This document shows, piece after piece, positions 1 through 9,582 of a stretch of DNA of 31,307 nucleotides. The position numbers and the translations under genes were made by a program. The stretch lies in contig DGUB01000125.1 of assembly GCA_002393815.1 (NCBI GenBank), forward strand, positions 1 to 31,307, written 5' to 3'. Each line of letters opens with the position of its first letter. The first letter of the stretch is position 1. Source of the stretch: Ruminococcus sp. UBA4321 (GTDB taxonomy: Bacteria; Bacillota; Clostridia; Oscillospirales; Ruminococcaceae). A model generated the notes under the pieces. That model saw only the letters and a list, made by a program, of their open reading frames with translations. It searched no databases and was not told where the DNA came from.

Positions 1-269
1 TGCATTTTATCCCGAAGAATATTCCGGAAAACCGTTCCATGCTGTTCGGCGATTACAAAACGGCGTTACAGGAAGTTATCCAGAAAAATCCCGAAGAAAA
101 AATTGATTATAAATTAATTGAAGAATCGGGTCCCGACCATAATAAAACATTTGTCGTGGAAGTCTGCCTGAATTCCAATGTTATCGGCAAAGGTATCGGC
201 AAAAGCAAGAAAGAAGCCGAACAGATGGCGGCTCAGGAAGCGCTTGCACTGATGGGCTATGAAACATAA
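1..269 (+). CDS. rnc: Ribonuclease III, C-terminal part (5' end outside window)
   Basis: The reading frame enters from the left edge (first full codon at base 3) and ends at 269, so only about 88 C-terminal residues are present. They hold the last helix of the nuclease domain followed by a complete double-stranded RNA-binding domain; the pattern GPDHNKTFVVEV and the end GKSKKEAEQMAAQEAL are typical of the dsRBD of RNase III. RNase III cleaves structured RNA and rRNA precursors in the cytoplasm. The catalytic residues lie outside the window and cannot be checked. The stop overlaps the start of the radical SAM gene by 11 bases, and the order rnc, radical SAM, smc, ftsY is common in Clostridia. 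Confidence 0.93.
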   Translation, partial: HFIPKNIPENRSMLFGDYKTALQEVIQKNPEEKIDYKLIEESGPDHNKTFVVEVCLNSNVIGKGIGKSKKEAEQMAAQEALALMGYET

Positions 270-1281
270 GAATATTTCGATTTTCATTCCCCATGCAGGC
301 TGTCCGTATCAGTGTGCATTCTGCAATCAGCGGACGATTACTGCACAGGAGAAACTTCCCCATGCGGAAGATGTCAGACGCATCTGTTCGCAGGCACTCT
401 CCGAAATGCCTGATATTTCAGAGACCGAAATCGCCTTTTTCGGGGGAAGCTTCACAGCCATTCCGGAAGCCTATATGCTGGAATTACTGGAAGCGGCTCA
501 GGAATTTATCGGTGAGGGGAAGTTTTCCGGCATCCGGATTTCTACCCGTCCGGACTGTATCAGCAGGGAAATTCTGGAAATCCTGAAAAATTATCATGTC
601 ACGGCAATCGAACTCGGCGCACAGTCTATGAGCAACACTGTGTTAAAAGCCAACCGCAGAGGGCATACGGCTGAACAGGTTGTGAAATCTGCGAAACTGA
701 TTCAGAAATATGGCTTTTCACTCGGCTTGCAGGTAATGTTCGGCTTATATAAGAGTACCTGGACAGACGAACTCGAAACCGGCTGGCAGATTCGTGACCT
801 CAGACCCGATACTGTCAGAATCTATCCGGTTGTAATTCTGAAAAATACCAAGCTTGCAGAATATTATCAGTCCGGAGCGTATCCGCTGTTTCCGTTTGAG
901 GAAGCTGTCGCTTTCATCGGTCAGCAGATGATACAGTATCACGAAGCCGGAATCCGCGTGATTAAATGCGGACTTCATGCAAGCGAATTCGTCGAGAAAG
1001 ATATGATTGCCGGCTATTATCATCCGGCATTCCGGGAACTGTGCGAGAATCATATTTATCTTTCAAAGATAAATTCTGTCATAATAAATGCCCTGTCACA
1101 AAAGCAGAAACCGCCGGAATGCTTTGCCGTCCGTCCGGACTGCATCAGTAAGGCAGTCGGGCAGAAAAAAGCAAATGTGAACTATTTTCAGAAGCAGTAT
1201 CAGATAAAAATAAAAATCACAGGCGATGAAAATTTAGATTTATATGAAGTCAAATCAGCAGAGGAGTCAGTATGTATTTAA
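259..1281 (+). CDS. Radical SAM protein of the rnc-smc cluster
   Basis: This 340-residue protein has the radical SAM [4Fe-4S] motif CPYQCAFC near its N-terminus (Cys15, Cys19, Cys22), followed by the glycine-rich GGSFTAIP segment and a TIM-barrel pattern (STRPDCIS, ELGAQSMSN). The C-terminal segment around KCGLHASEF looks like the radical SAM C-terminal domain found in Elp3-like proteins, but no acetyltransferase domain is present, so it is shorter than Elp3. The substrate is unknown; proteins at this place in Clostridia are usually left as uncharacterised radical SAM enzymes. It overlaps rnc by 11 bases and smc by 10 bases, which suggests translational coupling. Confidence 0.9.
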   Translation: MKHKNISIFIPHAGCPYQCAFCNQRTITAQEKLPHAEDVRRICSQALSEMPDISETEIAFFGGSFTAIPEAYMLELLEAAQEFIGEGKFSGIRISTRPDCISREILEILKNYHVTAIELGAQSMSNTVLKANRRGHTAEQVVKSAKLIQKYGFSLGLQVMFGLYKSTWTDELETGWQIRDLRPDTVRIYPVVILKNTKLAEYYQSGAYPLFPFEEAVAFIGQQMIQYHEAGIRVIKCGLHASEFVEKDMIAGYYHPAFRELCENHIYLSKINSVIINALSQKQKPPECFAVRPDCISKAVGQKKANVNYFQKQYQIKIKITGDENLDLYEVKSAEESVCI

Positions 1282-4200
1282 AATCACTGGAATTGCAGGG
1301 ATTCAAATCCTTTCCGGATAAGATAAAACTGAATTTCGACAAAGGTCTGACCGCCGTCGTGGGTCCGAACGGAAGCGGAAAAAGTAATATCGGCGATTCC
1401 GTCCGCTGGGTGCTGGGCGAACAGTCTACCAAAACACTCCGCGGCAACAAGATGGAAGACGTTATTTTTTCCGGTACGGTCGGCAGAAAACCGATGGGGT
1501 TCGCCTCTGTTACGCTCGTGATTGACAATTCCGAAAACCGTCTCGAAGGTTACGGCGAAGAAGTCAGCGTTACCAGAAAATTATACCGCTCCGGCGACAG
1601 CGAATACAGAATTAACGGAAAAGCCGTCCGGCTGAAAGATATCAATGAACTGTTCATGGATACCGGTCTCGGACGGGACGGCTATTCCATCATAGGGCAG
1701 GGCAGAATCGCCGAAATCGTCGGCGCGAAAAGCAATGACCGACGCGAAATTTTTGAAGAAGCCGCCGGAATTTCCAAATTCCGCTACCGGAAAACCGAAG
1801 CCGAACACAAGCTTTCACAGGCGCAGGAAAAAATGGAACGTGTGCAGGATATCTTTCAGGAACTCGAAAACCGTCTTGAACCGCTCCGGATTCAGGCACA
1901 GAAAGCGGAAAAATATCTCGTACTCGCCGAACAGGAAAAACAGCTGGAAGTTTCTGTCTGGATTCAGAATCTTGCCGATTTACAGCAGAAATTAAAGACG
2001 CTCGAAGAAAAATTTATCGTCAGCCGGACAGAATACGAAAACGCCGAACGGGAGATTCTTCAGGAAGAAGAAAAAGTACAGCAGTGCTATCTCAAAATGC
2101 AGGAATATTCCGTCGAAGCAGATGAAACACATGCACTTGTCAGGGAACTCCGTGCGCAGACCGCACAGGCTCAGGCAGAGATTGCCGTTCTGAAAAATGA
2201 TGTGATTCATCATCAGGAAGCAATCAAGTTTGCGCAGAGCCGCCATGAACAGGACGAAGAAGAACAGGTTCTCCGGCAGTCCAGACTTGCAGAAGCACAG
2301 ACTCACGCCGAAGCCATGCAGAAACAATGCGCCGAAACAGAACAGGCTCTTGCAGAGGCAAGAAAACATTTTGAAACTGCTGAAAAAGCTTTCTTTGCAG
2401 AAGATGAAAATTCCCGTCAGGCAGATGAAAATCTCCATCAGCTGTATCTGGAACGAAGCGAATTTCAGTTTGCCATCCGTTCCGCAGAGGAAAAGGCAGA
2501 AGCTCTTCTCGAAGAAATGCAGAAACTCGAAGAAGCCGCTCTGCTGACAGAACAGAATCTGCATGAGGCAGAACAGCTTTATAAAGCCGCACTTTCCGAA
2601 ATGCAGAACATTCAGAATGAAATCACCGCGCAGGAATCCGAAATTGAAACTTTCCGGGAAACGCTTCACCAGATGCGCCGGAAAAAATCTCAGGCAGAAG
2701 AAGATTTTCGTCAGCTCGGCTTTCAGATGCGCGACAAGAAACAGCGGCACAGAATTCTGACCGATTTGGAAAACCATATGGAAGGTTTTTCCGGAAGCGT
2801 CAAAGCTGTGATGCGTGCCGTCCAGAACGGCAATTTACAGGGAATCTTCGGAAGCGTGGCACAGCTGATTCAGGTAGACAGTCAGTACGGAATCGCGGTC
2901 GAAACCGCACTCGGCGCAAGTGTACAGCATATCATCGTCGCTGACGAAAACGCCGCTAAAGCCGGAATTCGATTTCTTCGCGACAGCCGTGCCGGACGTG
3001 CGACATTTCTGCCGCTGACAACTATCCGGGGCAGGTATCTCAATCCGCAGGATTTGCGGGATTTCTCTCATCTGAAAGGCTTTATTGCCGTCGCCAGCGA
3101 TTTGGTCACATGCGACGAAACTTACAGACAGATTGCTGAAAATCTCCTCGGCAGAATTCTCATCGCTGACAATATCGACAACGCCGCCGAAATCGCCCGG
3201 AAAAGCGGTTATAAATACAGAATCGTCACAGAGGACGGTCAGGTCATCAATGCCGGCGGTTCGTTTACAGGCGGTTCGGTGCAGAAAACAGGCGGTATGC
3301 TCACCAGAAAAACAGAACTCCACGCGCTTCAGGAGGAAATTCATCAGCTTGCCGTGCAGTGCCAGACTGCCGAACAGTCCGCCCGGCAGTCCGCAGATGA
3401 CTGTACCAAGGCAGAACAGAATCTCGAACAGCAGAATCAGATACTCGAACAGCTCCGGCAGAAATTCCTGAACGCGCAGACTGACGCACAGAAAGAAGCC
3501 TTTCCGGTTTCTCAGTACCGGAGACAGATGCAGGAAGATGCCGATAAAATGGCAGAACTCAAAAAACAGTCTGCACAGTCCGGCGAACTTCTGGCAGAAT
3601 CCAGACTCCGCTATGCACAGAAACTACAGGAAATTGAATCGGCAGAAAAAAGCCTTTCCGGTGCCAAAGACCGGAAATCCGCCGTCATGCAGGAAAGACA
3701 GTCCGCATTTGAAGCTTACAGTGATTTGAAGATTAAACTTGCTCAGGCAGAGAAAGACAAAGAATCCGCAGAAGCGGCTCTCCTTCAGATGCAGGAATCT
3801 GTCGAAACTGCACAGGACAGAGAAAAACAGTATCTCGCCGAAATCGAGAACTATCAGAAACAGATTGCCGAAAAATCACAGGAAATTCAGGAAAAAGAGA
3901 AATTCTTCTCCGATACGGAACAGAAAATCAGTTCTGCCGAACAGCAGGCAAAAGCCGCTTCCCGGAATCACGATGCACAGAATATCGAAATCAGAAATTT
4001 GCAGTCCGGTCTGAATACGCTTCATACAGAGAAAGAAAAGCTTTCTTCCGAAGTCTCCCGGCTTTCCGAACGGAAAAATGCCATGCAGTCCGACTGTGAC
4101 CAGATTATCAATCAGCTTCTGGAAGTTTACGAGCTGACGCGCTCCGAAGCACAGGCAATGGCACAGCCTGTCGAAGATTTGCCGGAAGCAAAAAAACAGC

Positions 4201-4850
4201 TTTCCGGAATCAAGCAGAAAATCCGTGCGCTTGGGACGGTCAATCCGGATGCCATTGCCGAGTTCAAAGACGTTTCCGAACGTCATGCCTTCTACGCCCG
4301 CGAAATGACAGACATCAGAAAGGCAAAGCAGGAACTTGAAAAGATGATTCAGGATTTAACCGGCGAAATGTGCCGCATCTTTTCCGAAAGCTTTCAGATT
4401 ATCAATCAGAATTTCAAGGAAATTTTTCAGGATTTATTCGGCGGCGGACGCGCGGAACTTCTGCTGACAGAACCCGAAAACGTCCTGACTTCCGGCATTG
4501 AAATCAATGTCGCACCGCCCGGCAAGGTCATTAAAAATCTGATTTCGCTTTCCGGCGGCGAACAGTCATTTGTTGCCATTGCCATTTATTTCGCGATTCT
4601 CCGGCTCAGACCTGCGCCGTTCTGTATTCTCGACGAGATTGATGCCGCGCTTGATGAAGCCAATGTCCGCAAATATGCCCGGTATCTGAAACATTTTACA
4701 GATAATACACAGTTCGTGCTTGTCACTCACAGGCGCAGCGCGATGGAAGAAGCTAATGTCCTTTATGGCGTTACTATGCAGGAAGACGGCATTTCCAGAC
4801 TGCTCCGGCTCGAACAGCCCGAAGACATGCCAGAAGAAACTATGAACTAA
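1272..4850 (+). CDS. smc: Chromosome segregation protein SMC
   Basis: This 1192-residue protein has the full SMC layout: an N-terminal ATPase half with Walker A GPNGSGKS at residues 31-38, a long first coiled coil rich in Glu, Gln, Lys and Ala (about 165-500), a hinge domain (about 515-670, with GIFGSVAQLI and a glycine-rich GGSFTGGS stretch), a second coiled coil, and a C-terminal half with the signature LSGGEQS near 1093 and Walker B CILDEIDAALDEAN near 1118-1131. The length is normal for bacterial SMC. It forms a dimer that, with ScpA and ScpB, organises and segregates the chromosome. Start at 1272 is supported by GAGGAG just upstream. It overlaps the radical SAM gene and is followed 14 bases later by ftsY. 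Confidence 0.97.
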   Translation: MYLKSLELQGFKSFPDKIKLNFDKGLTAVVGPNGSGKSNIGDSVRWVLGEQSTKTLRGNKMEDVIFSGTVGRKPMGFASVTLVIDNSENRLEGYGEEVSVTRKLYRSGDSEYRINGKAVRLKDINELFMDTGLGRDGYSIIGQGRIAEIVGAKSNDRREIFEEAAGISKFRYRKTEAEHKLSQAQEKMERVQDIFQELENRLEPLRIQAQKAEKYLVLAEQEKQLEVSVWIQNLADLQQKLKTLEEKFIVSRTEYENAEREILQEEEKVQQCYLKMQEYSVEADETHALVRELRAQTAQAQAEIAVLKNDVIHHQEAIKFAQSRHEQDEEEQVLRQSRLAEAQTHAEAMQKQCAETEQALAEARKHFETAEKAFFAEDENSRQADENLHQLYLERSEFQFAIRSAEEKAEALLEEMQKLEEAALLTEQNLHEAEQLYKAALSEMQNIQNEITAQESEIETFRETLHQMRRKKSQAEEDFRQLGFQMRDKKQRHRILTDLENHMEGFSGSVKAVMRAVQNGNLQGIFGSVAQLIQVDSQYGIAVETALGASVQHIIVADENAAKAGIRFLRDSRAGRATFLPLTTIRGRYLNPQDLRDFSHLKGFIAVASDLVTCDETYRQIAENLLGRILIADNIDNAAEIARKSGYKYRIVTEDGQVINAGGSFTGGSVQKTGGMLTRKTELHALQEEIHQLAVQCQTAEQSARQSADDCTKAEQNLEQQNQILEQLRQKFLNAQTDAQKEAFPVSQYRRQMQEDADKMAELKKQSAQSGELLAESRLRYAQKLQEIESAEKSLSGAKDRKSAVMQERQSAFEAYSDLKIKLAQAEKDKESAEAALLQMQESVETAQDREKQYLAEIENYQKQIAEKSQEIQEKEKFFSDTEQKISSAEQQAKAASRNHDAQNIEIRNLQSGLNTLHTEKEKLSSEVSRLSERKNAMQSDCDQIINQLLEVYELTRSEAQAMAQPVEDLPEAKKQLSGIKQKIRALGTVNPDAIAEFKDVSERHAFYAREMTDIRKAKQELEKMIQDLTGEMCRIFSESFQIINQNFKEIFQDLFGGGRAELLLTEPENVLTSGIEINVAPPGKVIKNLISLSGGEQSFVAIAIYFAILRLRPAPFCILDEIDAALDEANVRKYARYLKHFTDNTQFVLVTHRRSAMEEANVLYGVTMQEDGISRLLRLEQPEDMPEETMN

Positions 4851-4864
4851 TCAGGAGGACTTTT

Positions 4865-6124
4865 ATGGGATTCTTTTCTAAAATCAAAGAAGGTCTGCAA
4901 AAAACACGCGATGCCATGATGCAGAAAATGCAGGCAATTATCAACTCGTTCACAAAGATTGACGAAGATTTATTTGAACAGCTCGAAGAAACCATGATTA
5001 TGAGTGATATGGGCGTGGAAACTTCCGTCGAAATCTGTGAACGGCTCCGGAAACTCGTCAAGGAACGCGGTGAGAAAGACCCTAAAAAAATCATGGATTT
5101 GATTGAAGAAGTCATCAGTGACATGCTCGGTGAAGAAACCGAACTGGATTTGTCTACAAAGCCTTCTGTCATTATGGTTATCGGGGTGAACGGCGCAGGA
5201 AAGACGACGACAATCGGAAAGCTGTGCCATCAGTTCAGGAATGACGGGAAGAAAGTTCTCGTTGCCGCGGCTGATACGTTCCGTGCTGCTGCTATCGACC
5301 AGCTTGAAGTCTGGACACAGAGAGCCGGAGTCGATATTGTCAAACATGCCGAAGGCAGTGACCCGGCAGCTGTCGTATTCGATGCGATTACGGCGGCAGT
5401 CGCCCGTGAATGTGACGTTCTGATTATTGATACGGCAGGCAGACTGCACAACAAGAAAAATCTGATGAACGAACTCGCGAAAATCAACAGAATTCTGGAA
5501 CAGAAGGCAGAGGGCTGTTCTGTCGAAACGCTTCTTGTTCTGGATGCCACAACCGGACAGAATGCTGTCAGTCAGGCGAAATTATTCAATGAAGTGGCGA
5601 AGATTACAGGCATTGTCCTGACGAAACTCGACGGCACGGCAAAGGGCGGAATTATCGTTTCGATTAAGAATGAACTCGGCATTCCGGTGAAGCTTGTCGG
5701 TGTCGGCGAAAAGATTGAAGACTTACAGCGTTTCAACAATGCAGATTTCATCAGGGCATTGTTTGACCATTCAGATGATGTCAAGATAGAAGAAAATCCG
5801 GAAGCTGAACCGGAAGAAGTTCCGGTCGAAGAAGAAGCCGTTCCGGAAGCTGAACCGGAAGAAGTTCCTGTCGAGGAAGAAGCCGTTCCGGAAGCTGAAC
5901 CGGAAGCAGTTCCGATTGAAGAAGAAGCCGTTCCGGAAGCTGAACCGGAAGAAGAAGAAAAGAAAAAGCCGTTCTCATGGCTGTTTATGGAAATTGGACC
6001 TAAAAAGAAAGACAAGGAAGAAAAAGAATCTGCTCCGGAAACTGAAACCGAAACTGCTCCGGCAGAGGAAGAAACTTCCAAAAAGAAGAAATCCTGGTTT
6101 TCATTCGGCAAGAAAGGAGAATAA
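4865..6124 (+). CDS. ftsY: Signal recognition particle receptor FtsY with C-terminal acidic repeat tail
   Basis: Residues 1 to about 302 form the N and G domains of the SRP receptor GTPase: G1 [14 protein letters not shown] (107-120), DTFRAAA (137-143), DTAGR (189-193), and [10 protein letters not shown] (253-262). The enzyme docks with Ffh at the membrane and targets nascent membrane proteins to SecYEG. What is odd is residues 303-419: a highly acidic tail with three 15-residue repeats of the [15 protein letters not shown] type, then two short basic-aromatic patches (PFSWLF and SWFSFGKK). In classical FtsY the acidic region, if present, lies before the NG domain; here the protein starts directly with the N domain and the acidic region is at the C-terminus. 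The ribosome site AGGAGG precedes the start by 6-7 bases. Confidence 0.95.
   Translation: MGFFSKIKEGLQKTRDAMMQKMQAIINSFTKIDEDLFEQLEETMIMSDMGVETSVEICERLRKLVKERGEKDPKKIMDLIEEVISDMLGEETELDLSTKPSVIMVIGVNGAGKTTTIGKLCHQFRNDGKKVLVAAADTFRAAAIDQLEVWTQRAGVDIVKHAEGSDPAAVVFDAITAAVARECDVLIIDTAGRLHNKKNLMNELAKINRILEQKAEGCSVETLLVLDATTGQNAVSQAKLFNEVAKITGIVLTKLDGTAKGGIIVSIKNELGIPVKLVGVGEKIEDLQRFNNADFIRALFDHSDDVKIEENPEAEPEEVPVEEEAVPEAEPEEVPVEEEAVPEAEPEAVPIEEEAVPEAEPEEEEKKKPFSWLFMEIGPKKKDKEEKESAPETETETAPAEEETSKKKKSWFSFGKKGE
5801..5953 (+). repeat. In-frame 45-bp tandem repeat in ftsY (three copies plus a partial one)
   Basis: Copies run 5801-5845, 5846-5890 and 5891-5935, with an 18-base partial copy at 5936-5953. 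Each unit encodes 15 residues ([15 protein letters not shown], with A and I variants in copy 3). The copies differ by only a few bases, so the array probably arose by recent slippage and is likely to vary in number between strains. Confidence 0.95.
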
Positions 6125-6127
6125 TCC

Positions 6128-6712
6128 ATGAAAATTGTCATGGCTACCAATAATCAGAATAAACTGAGAGAAGCAAGAGAAATTTTCAGTCCGCTCGGCA
6201 TTGAAATTCTTTCCCAGAAAGAAGCAGGCGTTTCGGTCAATCCCGAAGAAAACGGTACAACATTCGCCGAAAATGCGCTTATCAAGGCTCGCGCCGTCTA
6301 TGAACTGATTCATCTGCCTGTTATCGCGGATGACAGCGGTCTCTGTGTGGATGCCCTCAACGGTGCGCCCGGTGTGTATTCGGCTCGCTATGCGCCCGAA
6401 GGTCTGCTCTGTGAAGCACTTCTCGAAAATATGAAAGAGATTCCGGCAGAACAGAGAACTGCCCGTTTCGTGACAGATGTCGCTTTTATTGACGAATCCG
6501 GAAAGGAAACCGTTCTGGAAGGTGACTGCCCCGGCGTTATCGGCTTTGAAAAGCGCGGTACAAACGGATTCGGCTATGACCCTGTTTTTATGTACGGTGA
6601 AAAATCTTTCGCCGAACTCGAACCGGAACAGAAAAATGCTGTCAGCCATCGCGGCGCGGCTTTCCGTAAATTATATGACTATCTGAAAAATTATCAGCAG
6701 GAGGAAACATAA
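6128..6712 (+). CDS. rdgB: XTP/dITP diphosphatase (RdgB/HAM1 family)
   Basis: This 194-residue protein matches the Ham1/RdgB family over its whole length: N-terminal [14 protein letters not shown], the catalytic segment [20 protein letters not shown], and the C-terminal [11 protein letters not shown] and SHRGAAF motifs. It hydrolyses non-canonical purine nucleoside triphosphates (dITP, XTP) to monophosphates and pyrophosphate, keeping them out of DNA and RNA. It starts 3 bases after the ftsY stop with AAAGGAG upstream, and ends just before yhbY, so it belongs to the same transcription unit. Confidence 0.96.
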   Translation: MKIVMATNNQNKLREAREIFSPLGIEILSQKEAGVSVNPEENGTTFAENALIKARAVYELIHLPVIADDSGLCVDALNGAPGVYSARYAPEGLLCEALLENMKEIPAEQRTARFVTDVAFIDESGKETVLEGDCPGVIGFEKRGTNGFGYDPVFMYGEKSFAELEPEQKNAVSHRGAAFRKLYDYLKNYQQEET

Positions 6713-6713
6713 T

Positions 6714-7013
6714 ATGCTTACCAGTAAACAACGCGCTTATCTCCGGGGCATTGCTTCCGGTTATGAAACCATCTTTCAGATTGGCAAAGGCGGTATCTCG
6801 GAAAATCTGATTCAGCAGGTGAATGACGCACTCCGCAAAAGAGAACTGATTAAACTCCGTGTTCTGGATAATTCGGAATTTACTGCCCGTGAAGCCGCTG
6901 ACCAGCTCGCCGAAGCCGTGAAAGCAGATGTCGTACAGGTGATCGGAAGCCGGTTTGTCCTGTTCAAGAGAAATCCGCAGGAACCCGTCATTGACCTGAA
7001 AGCGGCGAAGTAA
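6714..7013 (+). CDS. yhbY: YhbY-type CRM-domain RNA-binding protein
   Basis: This 99-residue protein is a single CRM domain. It has the opening LTSKQRAYLRGIASG, the GKGGISENLIQQV segment that corresponds to the conserved GxxG RNA-binding loop, and a basic C-terminal strand (GSRFVLFKRN). YhbY proteins bind pre-50S ribosomal particles and are thought to help in ribosome assembly. An AGGAGG ribosome site lies 6-7 bases before the ATG. The stop codon shares a base with the nadD start (TAATG), which points to translational coupling. The yhbY-nadD-yqeK-LCP-rsfS order is the usual one in Firmicutes. Confidence 0.94.
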   Translation: MLTSKQRAYLRGIASGYETIFQIGKGGISENLIQQVNDALRKRELIKLRVLDNSEFTAREAADQLAEAVKADVVQVIGSRFVLFKRNPQEPVIDLKAAK

Positions 7014-7633
7014 TGCGCAGAATCGGATTATTCGGGGGCAGTTTCAATCCGCCGCATCTGGGGCATCTGCATCTTGCGGAAGTCCTGAAAGAATCGCTTT
7101 CTCTGGATAAAGTCCTTCTGATTCCGGCGAAGAAGCCGCCCCATAAACCGGATACGGACTACGCTCCGGCAGAAGACCGGCTCGCCATGTGTCAGCTTAT
7201 GGCGGAAGAACATGACTGGCTCGAAACAGATGATTTTGAACTGCATCAGCAGCAGGTCAGCTACACTTACTACACGGCGAAATATTTTACAGAGACGTTT
7301 CCGGAAGATAAATTTTTTCTTCTGGTCGGCGGTGATATGCTCGCAAGCTTCACAGAATGGTACAGGTGGCAGGAAATTTTAGGCATGGTTTCGCTTGCCT
7401 GTATCGCCCGGGAACAGGATGAGTATGAAAAACTGTTCCCCGCTGCGGAAAACTTACGTCAAACTGGTGAAATATGGCTCGTCAATGCGGAAATTTTTAC
7501 AGTATCTTCTACAAAAATCAGAGACATGATAGGAAAAAATCAGAATTGTTCTTGCTATTTGTCACAAAAAATAGTAAAATATATAAGAGAGAAAAATTTG
7601 TATACAGGAAGTGATACTGCATGTATCAGGTAA
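7013..7633 (+). CDS. nadD: Nicotinate-nucleotide adenylyltransferase
   Basis: This 206-residue enzyme transfers AMP from ATP to nicotinate mononucleotide to make deamido-NAD in NAD synthesis. The nucleotidyltransferase motif GGSFNPPHLGHLHLAE (with the HxGH signature) is at residues 8-23, KKPPHK follows, and the C-terminal VSSTKIRDMI is the family's ISSTxIR motif. The length is normal. The last 30 codons are much richer in A and T than the rest and contain a possible promoter for yqeK. The start overlaps the yhbY stop by one base and the end overlaps yqeK by 13 bases. Confidence 0.96.
   Translation: MRRIGLFGGSFNPPHLGHLHLAEVLKESLSLDKVLLIPAKKPPHKPDTDYAPAEDRLAMCQLMAEEHDWLETDDFELHQQQVSYTYYTAKYFTETFPEDKFFLLVGGDMLASFTEWYRWQEILGMVSLACIAREQDEYEKLFPAAENLRQTGEIWLVNAEIFTVSSTKIRDMIGKNQNCSCYLSQKIVKYIREKNLYTGSDTACIR
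7552..7580 (+). promoter_or_regulatory. Possible internal sigma-A promoter for yqeK and downstream genes
   Basis: TTGCTA at 7552-7557 and TAAAAT at 7575-7580 are separated by 17 bases inside the AT-rich end of nadD. The match is moderate and the position within coding sequence makes it uncertain. Confidence 0.35.
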
Positions 7634-8217
7634 AGGACAAAATCGCATTTCTGGAAAACAGACTTTCCCCAAAAAGATTCCGGCATTCCTGCAACGTCGC
7701 AAGGGCGGCGCGTCAGCTGGCGCAGCAGTACGGCGCAGATGTGGAAAAAGCCTATTTTGCCGGACTGGTTCACGATATCTGCAAAGAAATTCCGTTCGAG
7801 GAGCAGGAAGCATTGATGCTTTCCGGACAGTTTCAGCCCGATTTGGCGGAACTGCATTCCCGCAAGCTCTGGCACGGCATTGCAGGCGCGCATTTTATTC
7901 AGGAAGAATTCGGCGTGGAAGATGAGGATATTCTCCGGGCAGTTCGCTATCATACAGTAGGACGCGCGGAAATGTCCCTTCTGGAAGAAATTATTTATAT
8001 CGCCGATATGATTTCCGAAGAACGCGACTATAAAGGCGTGGACAGAATGCGCCGTCTTGCGCAGAAGGATTTGCAGACAGCTATGCTCGAAGCTTTGCAG
8101 GATGCCATCAGTTCTGTCATGAAAAAAGGCGGTCTGCTGTCACAGAATACCATCGAAGGCTATAATTTTTATCTCCTGAGGGCACAGGAACATAAAATGC
8201 CTGTTATCAAGAAATAA
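7621..8217 (+). CDS. yqeK: YqeK-family HD-domain Ap4A hydrolase
   Basis: This 198-residue protein has the YqeK arrangement of an HD phosphohydrolase: RFRHSCNVARAA (first metal His), GLVHDICKEIP (the HD pair), a later HGIAGAHF helix, AVRYHTVGR, and IADMISEERDY (last metal Asp). YqeK enzymes cleave diadenosine tetraphosphate symmetrically to two ADP. The length is normal for the family. The gene overlaps nadD by 13 bases in another frame. The start has AGGAAGTGA about 6-8 bases upstream. The family assignment is firm; the Ap4A substrate comes from characterised YqeK members. Confidence 0.92.
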   Translation: MYQVKDKIAFLENRLSPKRFRHSCNVARAARQLAQQYGADVEKAYFAGLVHDICKEIPFEEQEALMLSGQFQPDLAELHSRKLWHGIAGAHFIQEEFGVEDEDILRAVRYHTVGRAEMSLLEEIIYIADMISEERDYKGVDRMRRLAQKDLQTAMLEALQDAISSVMKKGGLLSQNTIEGYNFYLLRAQEHKMPVIKK

Positions 8218-8256
8218 TACAGAGAGAACATGAAGCAAGGAAAGGAGCTTCCTGAC

Positions 8257-9555
8257 ATGCCTGAACAAAAGAAAAACAAGAAAGACAAAACAGATGTATT
8301 TTTAAGTGAACACGATACTGCCGTCAATGTCTGGATTAAGATTATTTCCATTCTGCTGACGCTGCTGCTGATTGGTCTGATGATTCTCCATGCACCAATT
8401 ATTCAGTATACTTCAACAGATAATTTTAATCAGATTATGCAGATTTCTGTCATGAAATATTTCAAGACCAGAAAGCCCATGCAGTATCTCGAAGGCAATA
8501 TCAAAAGTATGAACCAGTCACAGGCGGAAATCCGCGAAGATGTGGACAAAGAATTCAATGACGGTCTGGATTTGAAGCAGACTATCGAAGGACAGTTCAC
8601 AGTGCTGTTTCTGGGATTCGACAGCACGGAAAACGGAAGCGGTCTTCTGCATGATGTGAATTATATGATTCAGTTCAATCTGCGCACCGCAAGCATGAAT
8701 ATTTTACAGATTCCGCGTGATACCTATACGCCAAGCTATACAACGGCTTATACGCATAAATTCAACAGCGTGTACAATTTCGGCAACGAGAAGAAAAGCA
8801 ATATTCAAAGAGTTGTAGACTGCGTACAGGAAAATTACGGTGTGCCGATTGATGCCTATGTGACAACTACCTGTGACAATGTCGCTGAAATTATTGATAT
8901 TGTCGGCGGCGTGCCGATTGATATGCCGTATCCGGTCGTATTCGAGGCGGATAAAGTCATCCCTAACGGCGAACAGGTACTCAGCGGCGAAGAAACGGAA
9001 TGGTTCTTACGCTTCCGCTATGGCTACCGCGACGGCGATGTCGGCAGAGTACAAGCACAGAGAATCTTTATGGCAGCAGCTATGCGAAAGGCTATCAGCA
9101 TGAATTCCGTACAGATTTTCAGTGCCATGAACAAAATCTATAAACAGGAATTAATCGCCACAGATATGAGCATGGAAGATATCAGCCGTCTGGCTGACCT
9201 TGCCGGAACTATCGATATGGAAAATGTCAATATTTTCATGCTCCCCGGCGAATATACTACGGCAGGTGACCAGTCTATCTGGTCAGTTCACAAGTCCGCC
9301 GCGCTGGAAATCCTGAACGAACATTTCCGGACACAGCAGGTTCCGCTTTCCGCAAAGAAAAGCACTATCGTGGAATATATTCCCGAAGGGGAATATGAGG
9401 ACAATTCCTATGACAATCTTTCCGGCAATCTTCAGGAAATCGAAGAAAACGGCAGTGCCAATCCCGAACTGAATTCTAACTATAAAAACAAGTTCGACAG
9501 AGATTATGACAATCGCAACCAGAAAGAAACAGAATCCGAAACAGAAGAAGATTAA
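8257..9555 (+). CDS. LytR-CpsA-Psr (LCP) family cell-envelope ligase
   Basis: I choose the ATG at 8257 (432 residues) because AAGGAG at 8242-8247 sits 9 bases upstream; an in-frame ATG at 8230 has no good ribosome site. The protein has a short charged cytoplasmic N-terminus, one membrane segment (VWIKIISILLTLLLIGLMIL, about residues 22-41), and an extracellular LCP domain (LGFDSTENG, IPRDTYT, KFNSVYNFG, VDAYV-like and DVGRVQAQRIF). LCP enzymes move polyprenyl-linked glycopolymers such as teichoic acids or capsule onto peptidoglycan. The C-terminal 60 residues are acidic, Asn-rich and probably disordered. It lies at the usual lytR position before rsfS. Confidence 0.92.
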   Translation: MPEQKKNKKDKTDVFLSEHDTAVNVWIKIISILLTLLLIGLMILHAPIIQYTSTDNFNQIMQISVMKYFKTRKPMQYLEGNIKSMNQSQAEIREDVDKEFNDGLDLKQTIEGQFTVLFLGFDSTENGSGLLHDVNYMIQFNLRTASMNILQIPRDTYTPSYTTAYTHKFNSVYNFGNEKKSNIQRVVDCVQENYGVPIDAYVTTTCDNVAEIIDIVGGVPIDMPYPVVFEADKVIPNGEQVLSGEETEWFLRFRYGYRDGDVGRVQAQRIFMAAAMRKAISMNSVQIFSAMNKIYKQELIATDMSMEDISRLADLAGTIDMENVNIFMLPGEYTTAGDQSIWSVHKSAALEILNEHFRTQQVPLSAKKSTIVEYIPEGEYEDNSYDNLSGNLQEIEENGSANPELNSNYKNKFDRDYDNRNQKETESETEED

Positions 9556-9582
9556 CTATAAGCATATAAGAGGTGATTTTTT

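Noticed and set aside
1992..2777. Long open frame on the minus strand inside smc (261 codons)
   Set aside because: It is opposite a clearly conserved coiled-coil coding region, is rich in Phe, Leu and Cys as expected from the complement of Glu/Lys/Ala codons, and has no recognisable domain.
5801..5953. CRISPR array or intergenic satellite
   Set aside because: The repeats are directly adjoining, in frame and multiples of three, with no spacers; they are protein-coding repeats of ftsY.
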